Positions 1 through 7,269 of a DNA stretch of 9,866 nucleotides are shown piece by piece; position 1 is the stretch's first letter, and every line of letters begins with the position of its first letter. The stretch is taken from assembly GCA_046302135.1 (NCBI GenBank), contig JBKCIQ010000102.1:1-9866 (forward strand). Direction: 5' to 3'. Made by a program: the position numbers and the translations under genes. Under the pieces are notes generated by a model. The model saw only the letters and a list, made by a program, of their open reading frames with translations. It was not told the origin of the DNA and made no database searches. This DNA comes from AM-1111 sp046302135. GTDB taxonomy: Bacteria; Bacteroidota; Bacteroidia; B-17B0; Aurantibacillaceae.

Positions 1-1
1 G

Positions 2-1624
2 GCTAGTTCCCCTACTATTACCTGTACCAACTCTGTTGTTACGGTGTCGGGAAGTTCCACTACCTCTGGAGTCACTTATCAGTGGTCTTCGGGGGTGGCA
101 AGTACGTCTTCAGCTACTACAACAGTAAATGCTCCCGGAACCTATACGCTTACCATTACAGATCCGGGTAACGGTTGTACCAACTCAGGAACCATTGTTG
201 TGGCAAGCTCTACGGTTTTGCCTAATGTGAGTGCGGGAAGCAGTCAAACCATTACTTGCTCCTCACCTAATGTAACGCTTTCAGGGTCTTCTACTACTTC
301 CGGGGTTACCTATCAGTGGAGTCCTGCGGGAAGCGCTCCCACTTCAGCTTCTACCAATGTTAGTGCTACAGGAGTATATACTCTAACGGTTACCAATCCA
401 TCCAATGGATGTACAAATACTTCAACTGTTTCTGTTGGAACAAATACCACTACGCCTAATCTTAGCGTTTCCCCCTCCCAGACACTAACGTGTAGCGTAA
501 GTAATGTAACAATTAGTGGTTCATCTACCACTTCAGGAGTTACTTATCAGTGGAATCCCGGGGGAAGTACTCCTAATTCACCCTCTACAGGAGTTAGTGC
601 AACAGGAAGCTACTCCCTCACTGTTACCGATCCTACTAATGGATGTACAACGCAATCTGTAGTTGTTGTAAGTACAAACACTACGCTTCCTAACGTGAGT
701 GCGGGATCTAATCAAACCATTACTTGTACTTCCACTAACGTAACTCTTTCGGGGTCTTCCTCTACTTCCGGGGTTACCTTTCAATGGAATCCCGGAGGAA
801 GTGCTCCTACTTCTGCTTCTACTAACGTTACTGCCTCCGGAACTTACACCCTTACGGTTACAAATCCTCTAAATGGATGTATAAATACCTCAACCGTTGC
901 TGTAAGTGTAAATAATACCTTACCCAACCTCACCATGGGGCTTGGTCAAACCATCACTTGTTCTAATCAAACTGTGACCATTTCCGGAAGTTCTACTACC
1001 TCCGGGGCAACCTATCAGTGGTCTTCGGGGGTGGCAAATACATCTTCAGCTACTACAACAGTAAATGCTCAAGGAACCTATACCTTAACAGTTACAGACC
1101 CTTCAAATGGTTGTACAACTCAAGGATCTGTTCTTGTAAATACCACCACATCACTTCCAAATGTTTCCACAGGTAGCAACCAGACTTTAACCTGTAATAC
1201 AACTACCGTTTCAATAAGCGGGTCTTCTACTACGCCGGGTGTTACTTACCTGTGGAGCCCTGCGGGAAGTACTCCTGCTTCGGCTACTACTAACGTTAGT
1301 ACTGCCGGTATCTATACGCTAACAGTTACTGATCCTTCCAATGGATGTACAAATACCTCAACCGTTTCTGTTGGATCCAATACCACTACGCCTAATCTTA
1401 GCGTTTCCCCTTCCCAAACACTAACGTGTAGCGTAAGTAATGTAACAATTAGTGGTTCTTCTACTACTTCAGGGGTTACCTATCAGTGGAATCCGGGGGG
1501 AACAACTCCTACTTCAGCCTCTACTAACGTAAGTACAACAGGGAATTACTCCCTAACCGTTACTGATCCTTCTAACGGGTGTACAACGCAAACGGTTGTT
1601 ACCGTTGGTTCTAATACAACAGCG
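2..1624 (+). repeat. Four-unit higher-order duplication, period 936 bp
   Basis: Units four apart resemble each other more than neighbours do. The SSGVA-type unit at 2-220 matches the unit at 923-1156, 221-454 (SPAG type) matches 1157-1390, and 455-688 matches 1391-1624. For example, the start of the 455 unit and the start of the 1391 unit differ at only two positions over roughly the first 76 bases. Shared words such as cagtggtcttcgggggtggc at 80 and 1016 are offset by exactly 936 bp. The fourth pair (689 against 1625) is clearly less similar, so the duplicated block seems to end near 1624. The left copy may begin before the window. Confidence 0.8.
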
Positions 1625-3787
1625 CCTGATGTGAGTGCGGGGAATGATCAACTACTTACTTGCTCACAAACCAATGCAACTTTATCAGGTAACTCAACAA
1701 CCTCAGCAGCCACTTTCAGTTGGGAAGGACCTAATGCCGGTACTCCAGCGGGGGCTACTCCTACCAACGCATCCACACAGGTAACTTCAACAGGAACATA
1801 TACACTAACCGTAACAGACCCTGCTAACGGCTGTACATCAACAGACATTGTAATTGTAAATCCCGATGCAAATCTTCCTGATGTAAGTGGTGGAAGTAAT
1901 CAAATAATTAATTGTAATAACACCACTGCAGTCATTTCAGGAATATCAAATACCCCTGGAGTTACTTATCAATGGACAGGGAGTAATGGAGGTGGAACCA
2001 CACCAAGCAATAACTCTACTACTGTAAATTACAGCGGAACATTTACACTCACTGTGACTAATCCTGCAAACGGTTGTTCAGCAAATACTACCATTAATGT
2101 AACTCTGGATACATTGAGTCCATCTATTACAATTACAAATCCTTCAATAATTAACTGTTCGAACACACAAATCATTTTAAATGCGACTACAAATTCCTCA
2201 TCCCCGATTATCAACTGGAATGGACCTTCCATTGTATCAGGAGGAAATAGTGCAACCCCGGTAGTTTCATCAGGAGGGACCTATTCTATTTCAATAACAG
2301 ATAACAGCAATGGATGTTCGTCCTCAGCTTCAGTTTCTGTGAGCGAAGATTTTACAATACCTAATGTAAACGCAGGTGCTGATCAAACCCTTACCTGTAC
2401 AGTTTCATCTGTAAATCTATATGGGGCATCCACTATTCCGGGTGCAATTTTTAATTGGACTGGACCGGGCATATTATCCGGTTCTACTAATGACACAGCT
2501 CTTGTAGATGTAATTGGAGTATATACTCTAACTGTCACGGATCCCGCAAATGGTTGTTCTAGTTCGTCTACAGTAAATGTCAATCCTGATGCAAGCCTAC
2601 CTAATATAAGTGTTGGACCTAATCAATCCATAACGTGTCTTGTAAGTGCAGTGAATATTTCAGGGAATTCAACGAATGCCAACGCAGTATTTTCTTGGAG
2701 CGGTCCCGCAGGATTTACTTCCTCGTCAGCGAACACATCGGTTACGTCACCCGGAACTTATACCTTAACTGTAACAGATGCCATGAACAATTGCTCAAAC
2801 TCTGCTGTTGTATCAGTAAATGACTCAACGCAAGCACCCGGTGCCAATGCAGGAAGTGACGTAAGTCTTACTTGTTCAAGCACATTTGCACCTCTTAGTG
2901 CATCTTCAGGAGTAAGTGGAGTTACATATCTCTGGAATGGGCCGAATGGATTTACATCTTTGAGTCAAAATACTATCGTTAGTACAATCGGAGATTACAC
3001 GGTTACCGTTACTAATTCTAACACAGGCTGTTCTTCACAAGACACAGTTAGCGTACTCAGTGGTGCAGGAATTCCAAACATCAGTGTTTCTAACTCACCA
3101 ACAATTAACTGTGTAAACACAACTGTAACTATCTCCGGAACATCTACCACTAACGGAGTAATTTTTTCTTGGGCAGGGCCAAATGGTTTCTCTTCATTCA
3201 ACTCAAGCCCTTCTGTGAGTGATTCCGGAACCTTTGTGTTAACCGTTACAGATCCGTCCAACGGGTGTAGTTCAACGGCAACTGTAGTAGTTATTGAAAA
3301 CACTACAACACCAAATGCTTCCTCCTCTGCATCATCTAATACCATTACTTGTACCATCAACAGTTCAACACTAACAGGCGCTTCAACAACCAACGGTGCT
3401 TTATTAGTATGGAGTTATGGTACAACACCTCTTACCGGAAATCCTGTTACTGTAATTGAAGGAGGAAGCTATCTACTTACTGCAACCGATCCATCAAATG
3501 GTTGTCAAAGTACCTCTTCAATTATTATTTCAGTTGATACAGCAAATCCAATTATTACATTGAACTCTTTAGTAGATACAATCAATTGTATAAATCCGTT
3601 AACATCTATTTCGGCCAACTCTTCTACCTCTGGTTTAACATACAATTGGTCAGGACCCAACGGATTTTCTTCATCACAACAAAACTCAGGAACAATAACA
3701 GATCCGGGAAGCTATTCAATCGTTGCAGTCAATCCCGCTAACGGATGTAGTGTTACAGCTTCGCAAAATATTTACCTGGGAACCAAT
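2..3787 (+). repeat. Tandem array of Ig-like coding repeats, about 234-252 bp each
   Basis: One partial unit (2-220) is followed by 15 complete units. They begin at 221, 455, 689, 923, 1157, 1391, 1625, 1877, 2120, 2360, 2600, 2837, 3074, 3311 and 3548, and the last ends at 3787. I set the boundaries at the P-[ND]-V/L/I-S type motif that opens each unit. The five consecutive units from 221 to 1390, and the one from 1391 to 1624, are all exactly 234 bp (78 codons). Later units vary between 79 and 84 codons. Every complete unit keeps exactly two Cys and at least one Trp, which suggests an intradomain disulfide in a beta-sandwich fold. DNA similarity is highest on the left and decays to the right. 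Confidence 0.93.
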
Positions 3788-4294
3788 CCTTCTGTTTCTT
3801 TTTCTGCTAATCCAACCTCAGGAGTTGCACCTCTTCCTGTTAACTTTACAAACAACAGCGATCCCGGATTTACAAGCTATCAATGGAGTTTTGGTGACAA
3901 CAACTCGTCTATAAGTGAAGATGCATCCAATACATACACCTCAACCGGTACATTCACCGTTCAACTTATTGGCTACACCCCAAACAATAACTGCAACGAC
4001 ACCGCCTCAATTGTAATTAATGTATACCCAGAGGCTGAAATTTTAATCCCGAATGTCTTCTCACCTAATGGTGATGGAACAAACGAGTTTTTCTTCATTT
4101 CATCTACAGGACTTAAAGACCTGCACGTAGATATCTACGACCGTTGGGGACTTAAGGTTGGTGAGATAAATGGTATCAACGGATATTGGGATGGAACCAA
4201 CTCCTCCGAGGGTACATACTTCTTTATATTGGAAGCCACCGGATTTGACAACTCCAAAATTGAAAAACAAGGGTACTTAATGCTTGTTCGGTAA
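2..4294 (+). CDS. Giant repeat-rich surface protein with T9SS C-terminal sorting domain (5' partial)
   Basis: The frame is open from the first full codon (base 2) to the TAA at 4292-4294. The GTG at 44 falls inside a repeat and is not a real start, so the N-terminus and signal peptide lie upstream. About 1430 residues are visible. A partial repeat and 15 complete Ig-like repeats of 78-84 residues span 2-3787. Each has a TC/NC cysteine near residue 13, a YQW-type Trp near 33 and an NGC cysteine near 64, the last following a YTLTVTDP-like strand. A PKD domain follows at 3788-4024 (YQWSFGDN motif). The C-terminal 88 residues (4028-4291) begin PEAEILIPNVFSPNGDGTNE and contain IYDRWG and GYWDGTN, the signature of the gliding motility-associated C-terminal domain, a type B cargo signal for type IX secretion. 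A Ser/Thr/Asn-rich adhesin or filament exported to the cell surface is inferred; the ligand is unknown. No functional link to the oxidase genes downstream is evident. Confidence 0.95.
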   Translation, partial: ASSPTITCTNSVVTVSGSSTTSGVTYQWSSGVASTSSATTTVNAPGTYTLTITDPGNGCTNSGTIVVASSTVLPNVSAGSSQTITCSSPNVTLSGSSTTSGVTYQWSPAGSAPTSASTNVSATGVYTLTVTNPSNGCTNTSTVSVGTNTTTPNLSVSPSQTLTCSVSNVTISGSSTTSGVTYQWNPGGSTPNSPSTGVSATGSYSLTVTDPTNGCTTQSVVVVSTNTTLPNVSAGSNQTITCTSTNVTLSGSSSTSGVTFQWNPGGSAPTSASTNVTASGTYTLTVTNPLNGCINTSTVAVSVNNTLPNLTMGLGQTITCSNQTVTISGSSTTSGATYQWSSGVANTSSATTTVNAQGTYTLTVTDPSNGCTTQGSVLVNTTTSLPNVSTGSNQTLTCNTTTVSISGSSTTPGVTYLWSPAGSTPASATTNVSTAGIYTLTVTDPSNGCTNTSTVSVGSNTTTPNLSVSPSQTLTCSVSNVTISGSSTTSGVTYQWNPGGTTPTSASTNVSTTGNYSLTVTDPSNGCTTQTVVTVGSNTTAPDVSAGNDQLLTCSQTNATLSGNSTTSAATFSWEGPNAGTPAGATPTNASTQVTSTGTYTLTVTDPANGCTSTDIVIVNPDANLPDVSGGSNQIINCNNTTAVISGISNTPGVTYQWTGSNGGGTTPSNNSTTVNYSGTFTLTVTNPANGCSANTTINVTLDTLSPSITITNPSIINCSNTQIILNATTNSSSPIINWNGPSIVSGGNSATPVVSSGGTYSISITDNSNGCSSSASVSVSEDFTIPNVNAGADQTLTCTVSSVNLYGASTIPGAIFNWTGPGILSGSTNDTALVDVIGVYTLTVTDPANGCSSSSTVNVNPDASLPNISVGPNQSITCLVSAVNISGNSTNANAVFSWSGPAGFTSSSANTSVTSPGTYTLTVTDAMNNCSNSAVVSVNDSTQAPGANAGSDVSLTCSSTFAPLSASSGVSGVTYLWNGPNGFTSLSQNTIVSTIGDYTVTVTNSNTGCSSQDTVSVLSGAGIPNISVSNSPTINCVNTTVTISGTSTTNGVIFSWAGPNGFSSFNSSPSVSDSGTFVLTVTDPSNGCSSTATVVVIENTTTPNASSSASSNTITCTINSSTLTGASTTNGALLVWSYGTTPLTGNPVTVIEGGSYLLTATDPSNGCQSTSSIIISVDTANPIITLNSLVDTINCINPLTSISANSSTSGLTYNWSGPNGFSSSQQNSGTITDPGSYSIVAVNPANGCSVTASQNIYLGTNPSVSFSANPTSGVAPLPVNFTNNSDPGFTSYQWSFGDNNSSISEDASNTYTSTGTFTVQLIGYTPNNNCNDTASIVINVYPEAEILIPNVFSPNGDGTNEFFFISSTGLKDLHVDIYDRWGLKVGEINGINGYWDGTNSSEGTYFFILEATGFDNSKIEKQGYLMLVR
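4028..4291 (+). other. T9SS type B C-terminal sorting domain (CHU_C-like)
   Basis: This is the final 88 residues of the surface protein. It carries the motif series PNVFSPNGDGTNE, then L-H-V-D-I-Y-D-R-W-G, then GYWDGTN and EGTYFFILEA, and ends in a YLMLVR tail. The family (gliding motility-associated C-terminal domain) directs cargo such as SprB through the type IX secretion system of Bacteroidota. The recognition rests on the motifs; delivery to the surface is inferred from the family. Confidence 0.92.
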
Positions 4295-4321
4295 ATATTT
4301 CTATTAAATTTTAAACTTTTA

Positions 4322-4356
4322 TTGCAAGAAATTTAAGCGAATGTTTGGTACATTTG
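4322..4356 (+). promoter_or_regulatory. Candidate Bacteroidota-type promoter for ctaB
   Basis: TACATTTG at 4349-4356 fits the TAnnTTTG -7 box of Bacteroidota housekeeping promoters. A TTG at 4322-4324 could be the -33 element, but the 24-bp spacing is slightly longer than usual. It lies in the 80-bp gap after the surface-protein stop and would start transcription roughly 10-15 bases before the TTG codon at 4375. A short inverted repeat, AATGT/ACATT (4340-4344 and 4350-4354), overlaps it, but is too short to call an operator. Confidence 0.4.
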
Positions 4357-4374
4357 TTCAACTATTTTTTTTAG

Positions 4375-5301
4375 TTGGAGACGGAGAGCAAAATAACAAT
4401 AGAAAGCGAAGTTTCAAATGTAAAAAACATTTCAAAAACAGCATCACTTACAGAACTTCTAAAACTGAGACTTTCTTGGCTCGTTGTATTTTCTGCCCTG
4501 ATTAGTTATTTCACTGTTGCTGACTCATTCAATTTGGTTTCAATTTTAATGCTCGTAATAGGCGGAACATTCGTAACTGGCTCAGCAAATGGTTTCAATC
4601 AAGTTATCGAGAGAAAACATGATAAATTGATGAAAAGAACCATGAATAGACCCATGCCAACTTCCAGGCTTAACGTAAATGAAAGTTTGATTTTTTGTTT
4701 TACGCTTCAGATTATCGGTGTAGTTTTACTTTGGGTTTTTAATAACCCACTTTCTGGTATTTTAGGTTTGCTATCCACTATTCTTTATGCTCTTTTTTAC
4801 ACACCTCTAAAAAGGGTCACGCCTTTATCAGTTTTCGTGGGAGCCATACCGGGAGCAATGCCCCCACTTATTGGCGCAGTTGCCGCAACCAACGGATTTG
4901 GTCAAATAACATACGAAGGATGGCTTTTGTTTGCAATTCAATTCATCTGGCAGTTTCCACATTTCTGGGCTATTGCCTGGATGAGTCATGATGATTACCT
5001 CAAAGCAGGATTTTTCATGCTTCCTTCATATAGCGGCAGAACCAAAGCGAGTGCATTTCAAATATTGGTTTACAGTCTTTTTTTAATCCCCGTTAGTATA
5101 TTACCATGTATATTTCTTTTCAATAGTTGGATTACAGGGTCTCTCATTCTGTTAATAGGTATTTTGTTTTTTATTCTATCAATAAAATTATTTAAAGATT
5201 GTTCAATTGAATCCGCAAAAAAATTGATGTTCGCATCATTCATTTATCTTCCAATAATTCAAATTCTAATTCTGACCGGAAAATGGATACAAAAACTTTG
5301 A
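4375..5301 (+). CDS. ctaB: Heme O synthase (protoheme IX farnesyltransferase)
   Basis: This UbiA-family integral membrane prenyltransferase adds a farnesyl group from farnesyl diphosphate to heme b, giving heme O, the precursor of heme A in aa3-type oxidases. Of 308 residues, the first polyprenyl/Mg-binding motif is at 75-93 (N75, E79 in place of the more usual Asp, D83, then KRTMNRP). The conserved YTPLKR lies at 142-147 and WQFPHFWAIAWMSHDDYLKA at 192-211, with D206 and D207 in the second acidic motif. Several membrane segments are evident. The start is a TTG directly after an in-frame TAG at 4372-4374. There is no in-frame ATG or GTG until residue 59, which would remove the first membrane segment, so TTG is the only reasonable start. 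The 3' end overlaps the next gene by 19 bases. In many organisms this gene is also called cyoE. Confidence 0.95.
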   Translation: METESKITIESEVSNVKNISKTASLTELLKLRLSWLVVFSALISYFTVADSFNLVSILMLVIGGTFVTGSANGFNQVIERKHDKLMKRTMNRPMPTSRLNVNESLIFCFTLQIIGVVLLWVFNNPLSGILGLLSTILYALFYTPLKRVTPLSVFVGAIPGAMPPLIGAVAATNGFGQITYEGWLLFAIQFIWQFPHFWAIAWMSHDDYLKAGFFMLPSYSGRTKASAFQILVYSLFLIPVSILPCIFLFNSWITGSLILLIGILFFILSIKLFKDCSIESAKKLMFASFIYLPIIQILILTGKWIQKL

Positions 5302-5876
5302 GCCCTGAAAATCAGGAATACAAAAAAAGAATCTATAAAGCTGAAAAAATGCTGGTTTGGTTACTTACTTTTTCGGTAACCATGGTGTTTGCCGGATTAA
5401 CAAGTGCATATATTATCAGAAAAGAATCAAAAGACTGGATGACTTTTAGGTTGCCTGATGTATATATGGTATCCACAGCAGTATTACTATTGAGTAGTGC
5501 GGCAATGATTTTTACAATCAACTCTATTAAAAAAAATAAGCTTTTAAATGCAAAGGTTTCAATGTTGATTGCACTAATTCTAGGTATTGTATTTTGTTTT
5601 ACTCAGTATAACGGTTTTTATGGCCTGCATCAACAGGGTATTTACTCGTTAGGTAAAGGCGCAAACGTTGCCGCTTCCTTTATTCTGGTTTTAACCCTCA
5701 CTCACGTTGCACACCTGGTTTTGGCTATGATTGGCATGATATGGACATTTTTTAAGCTTAATAAAGGCGCTTATTCCTTGGATGACTACCACGGTTTACA
5801 ACTTTGTGCTACTTTTTGGCACTATATGGATATTTTGTGGATCTATTTATTTCTTTTTTTGTATTTTATTCGTTAA
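5283..5876 (+). CDS. Cytochrome c oxidase subunit III family protein, short paralogue
   Basis: This 197-residue membrane protein has five predicted membrane segments (about 23-45, 60-79, 93-112, 130-157 and 176-195). The family's C-terminal hallmark is present as FWHYMDILWIYLF (W179, H180, D183), with H141 and H144 in the fourth segment. Subunit III supports proton uptake and stability of the catalytic subunit I and does not itself bind redox metals. The position that carries the conserved acidic residue in the next gene (QAWEW) reads QYNGF here, so no Glu or Asp is present. The ATG lies inside the end of ctaB (19-base overlap), suggesting translational coupling. Paired subunit III-like genes are common in Bacteroidota, so this is probably a second, divergent subunit rather than a decaying copy. 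Confidence 0.9.
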   Translation: MDTKTLSPENQEYKKRIYKAEKMLVWLLTFSVTMVFAGLTSAYIIRKESKDWMTFRLPDVYMVSTAVLLLSSAAMIFTINSIKKNKLLNAKVSMLIALILGIVFCFTQYNGFYGLHQQGIYSLGKGANVAASFILVLTLTHVAHLVLAMIGMIWTFFKLNKGAYSLDDYHGLQLCATFWHYMDILWIYLFLFLYFIR

Positions 5877-5916
5877 ACTTGTACCCTAAATTCTAATAAT
5901 TTAACATTACATAAAA

Positions 5917-6639
5917 ATGGGACACGCAGTTCAGTTTGATTCCAAAACAGCCTGGGACGGAGGAAAATCTCCTCTTAATGTAAGTTACGGGAAAATGTTT
6001 ATGTGGTTTTTCCTTATTTCTGATGCACTAACCTTTGGTGGTTTACTTTGTGCATATGGATTTTCGCGCCATGCTCACGCCGATGAATGGGCACTTGCGG
6101 AAAACGTATTTACACATTTCCCTTTTGTAGATAAGCACGTGCCTTTGGCATATGTAGGTTTAATGACTTTCATTCTAATTATGTCTTCCGTTACAATGGT
6201 TTTGGCTGTGGAAGCTGGTCATAGAATGGATAAAAAAGGTGTTACACTTTGGTTGTTTCTGACTATTATTGGTGGATTGATGTTCGTTGGATCGCAGGCA
6301 TGGGAATGGTATCACTTTATTGTTGGAACTGAAGCCGGCGGAATTGTTCCACAAATAACTGCTTCAGGAGCCAGAATTCCAATGGAGTTTCATGGTGCAA
6401 ATATGACTGTAAATGAATATGGAGCTCCTCAATTTGCAAACTTTTTCTTCTTCATTACAGGCTTTCACGGCTTTCACGTTTTCTCGGGTGTGGTAATAAA
6501 TATTATTATATTCATTAATGTTGTTGCAGGAACCTACGAAAAAAGAGGTCATTATGAAATGGTAGAAAAAGTAGGTCTATATTGGCACTTCGTTGATTTG
6601 GTGTGGGTGTTTGTATTTACCTTTTTCTATTTATTGTAA
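5917..6639 (+). CDS. ctaE: Cytochrome c oxidase subunit III
   Basis: This 240-residue membrane protein has five predicted membrane segments (about 25-48, 76-97, 110-127, 173-203 and 222-240). It carries the classic subunit III motifs: SQAWEWYHF with E130, FHGFHVFSG with H184 and H187, and YWHFVDLVWVFVF with W223, H224 and D227. It has an extended loop of about 45 residues between segments 3 and 4 (135-172) that is absent from its shorter neighbour. It would assemble with subunits I and II of a heme-copper oxidase at the inner membrane; those genes are not in this window. The gap of 40 bp from the preceding gene has no terminator, so co-transcription is likely. The symbol follows aa3/caa3 oxidase usage; coxC would be equally acceptable. 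Confidence 0.94.
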   Translation: MGHAVQFDSKTAWDGGKSPLNVSYGKMFMWFFLISDALTFGGLLCAYGFSRHAHADEWALAENVFTHFPFVDKHVPLAYVGLMTFILIMSSVTMVLAVEAGHRMDKKGVTLWLFLTIIGGLMFVGSQAWEWYHFIVGTEAGGIVPQITASGARIPMEFHGANMTVNEYGAPQFANFFFFITGFHGFHVFSGVVINIIIFINVVAGTYEKRGHYEMVEKVGLYWHFVDLVWVFVFTFFYLL

Positions 6640-6665
6640 CATTTAACAATCTAATTTAATTAAAT

Positions 6666-7157
6666 ATGGATTTTCACGATGATTACCCGGAGTACGAAAA
6701 AATGAGTAACCACTCCGAAGAAGAAGGAAAACCAATTCGTAAAAAATTATGGATGGTTTTCTGGATAATGCTTGGTGTTACCCTTGTAGAATTGGCTATA
6801 GGTACTTACGCCAGCAGTATGGGCATGTTGGACTCTGAAAGGAGGTCATCTTTGTTGCTTAAAATTATCTTTGTAGTGCTAACGATAGTTAAGGCGGGAT
6901 ACATTGTTATGATTTTCATGCACCTTGGCCATGAAGTAAAATTTATGAAATGGACCATTCTTGCACCATACATTATCTTCTTGTGCTATCTTGTTTTTAT
7001 TATTTTGGTTGAAGGTACTTACGTCGGAATACCTAGCAACAGGACCCCGCCTCACAAGCAATATTTAGAAAACAGAGCGGCAATTGTTAAGCACTTGAAC
7101 TCAGGTGGACATGGACATAGCGAGGGTGGCGGGCATGAACAAAAAAAAGCTGAGTAA
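6666..7157 (+). CDS. ctaF: Cytochrome c oxidase subunit IV family protein
   Basis: This 163-residue protein has three membrane segments (about 28-50, 63-87 and 96-117), the topology of prokaryotic COX4 (CtaF/CyoD-like) subunits. Family-typical stretches include VTLVELAIGTYAS in segment 1 and VKAGYIVMIFMHLGHEVKFM around segment 2. The role is structural or in assembly of the heme-copper oxidase. It is longer than typical 100-120 residue relatives, because of an acidic N-terminal tail and a His/Gly-rich C-terminal tail with H143, H149, H151 and H157. It starts 26 bp after the subunit III gene and is the last gene before the hairpin terminator at 7179. The family call is firm; metal binding by the tail is only a possibility. 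Confidence 0.9.
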   Translation: MDFHDDYPEYEKMSNHSEEEGKPIRKKLWMVFWIMLGVTLVELAIGTYASSMGMLDSERRSSLLLKIIFVVLTIVKAGYIVMIFMHLGHEVKFMKWTILAPYIIFLCYLVFIILVEGTYVGIPSNRTPPHKQYLENRAAIVKHLNSGGHGHSEGGGHEQKKAE

Positions 7158-7178
7158 TTTTAATTTGTTTCATCATTT

Positions 7179-7216
7179 AAAAACCGACAAACAACAATGT
7201 CGGTTTTTTGTTTTTT
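7179..7216 (+). terminator. Rho-independent terminator after the oxidase subunit genes
   Basis: An 11-bp perfect stem (7179-7189 with 7198-7208, core CCGACA/TGTCGG) encloses an 8-base loop (AACAACAA). The 3' arm ends in a T run, followed by G and six more T (7211-7216). It lies 21 bases after the subunit IV stop, as expected for an operon end. The A-rich 5' side could also allow termination in the opposite direction, but no gene faces it. Confidence 0.85.
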
Positions 7217-7253
7217 AACCCTCATTTATCTTAAAATTTCTTTTTTAACTGCT

Positions 7254-7261
7254 TATCTTTG
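7254..7261 (+). promoter_or_regulatory. Candidate -7 box for the assembly-factor operon
   Basis: TATCTTTG matches the Bacteroidota TAnnTTTG consensus exactly. It sits after the terminator and just 8 bases before the ATG at 7270, so a transcript from it would have almost no 5' leader. I see no clear TTG-type -33 element 17-23 bases upstream; the region is T-rich. Support comes from the match and its position between a terminator and a gene cluster. Confidence 0.5.
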
Positions 7262-7269
7262 GTAAATAA

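Noticed and set aside
44..46. GTG at 44 as the start of the surface protein
   Set aside because: The same frame is open to base 2 with repeat-like sequence (ITC motif), so the gene begins upstream of the window.
2..1624. CRISPR-like array
   Set aside because: The periodic units are 234 bp long, in frame and protein-coding, with no short repeat/spacer structure.
2995..3393. 132-codon open frame on the - strand inside the repeat array, and similar shorter ones (313-531, 578-784, 1648-1848, 2029-2232, 2383-2583)
   Set aside because: They are antisense to a continuous, domain-rich + strand gene, recur because the repeats recur, and encode no recognisable motif.
3723..3914. Short + strand frames inside the surface protein gene (also 2635-2823)
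   Set aside because: They are out-of-frame shadows of the long coding frame and have low-complexity, unrecognisable products.
4295..4340. Terminator after the surface protein
   Set aside because: The stretch is AT-rich with only weak, short complementary runs and no convincing hairpin with a T tract.
5283..6639. One subunit III gene broken in two
   Set aside because: Both frames carry a full set of five membrane segments and the C-terminal WH..D motif.
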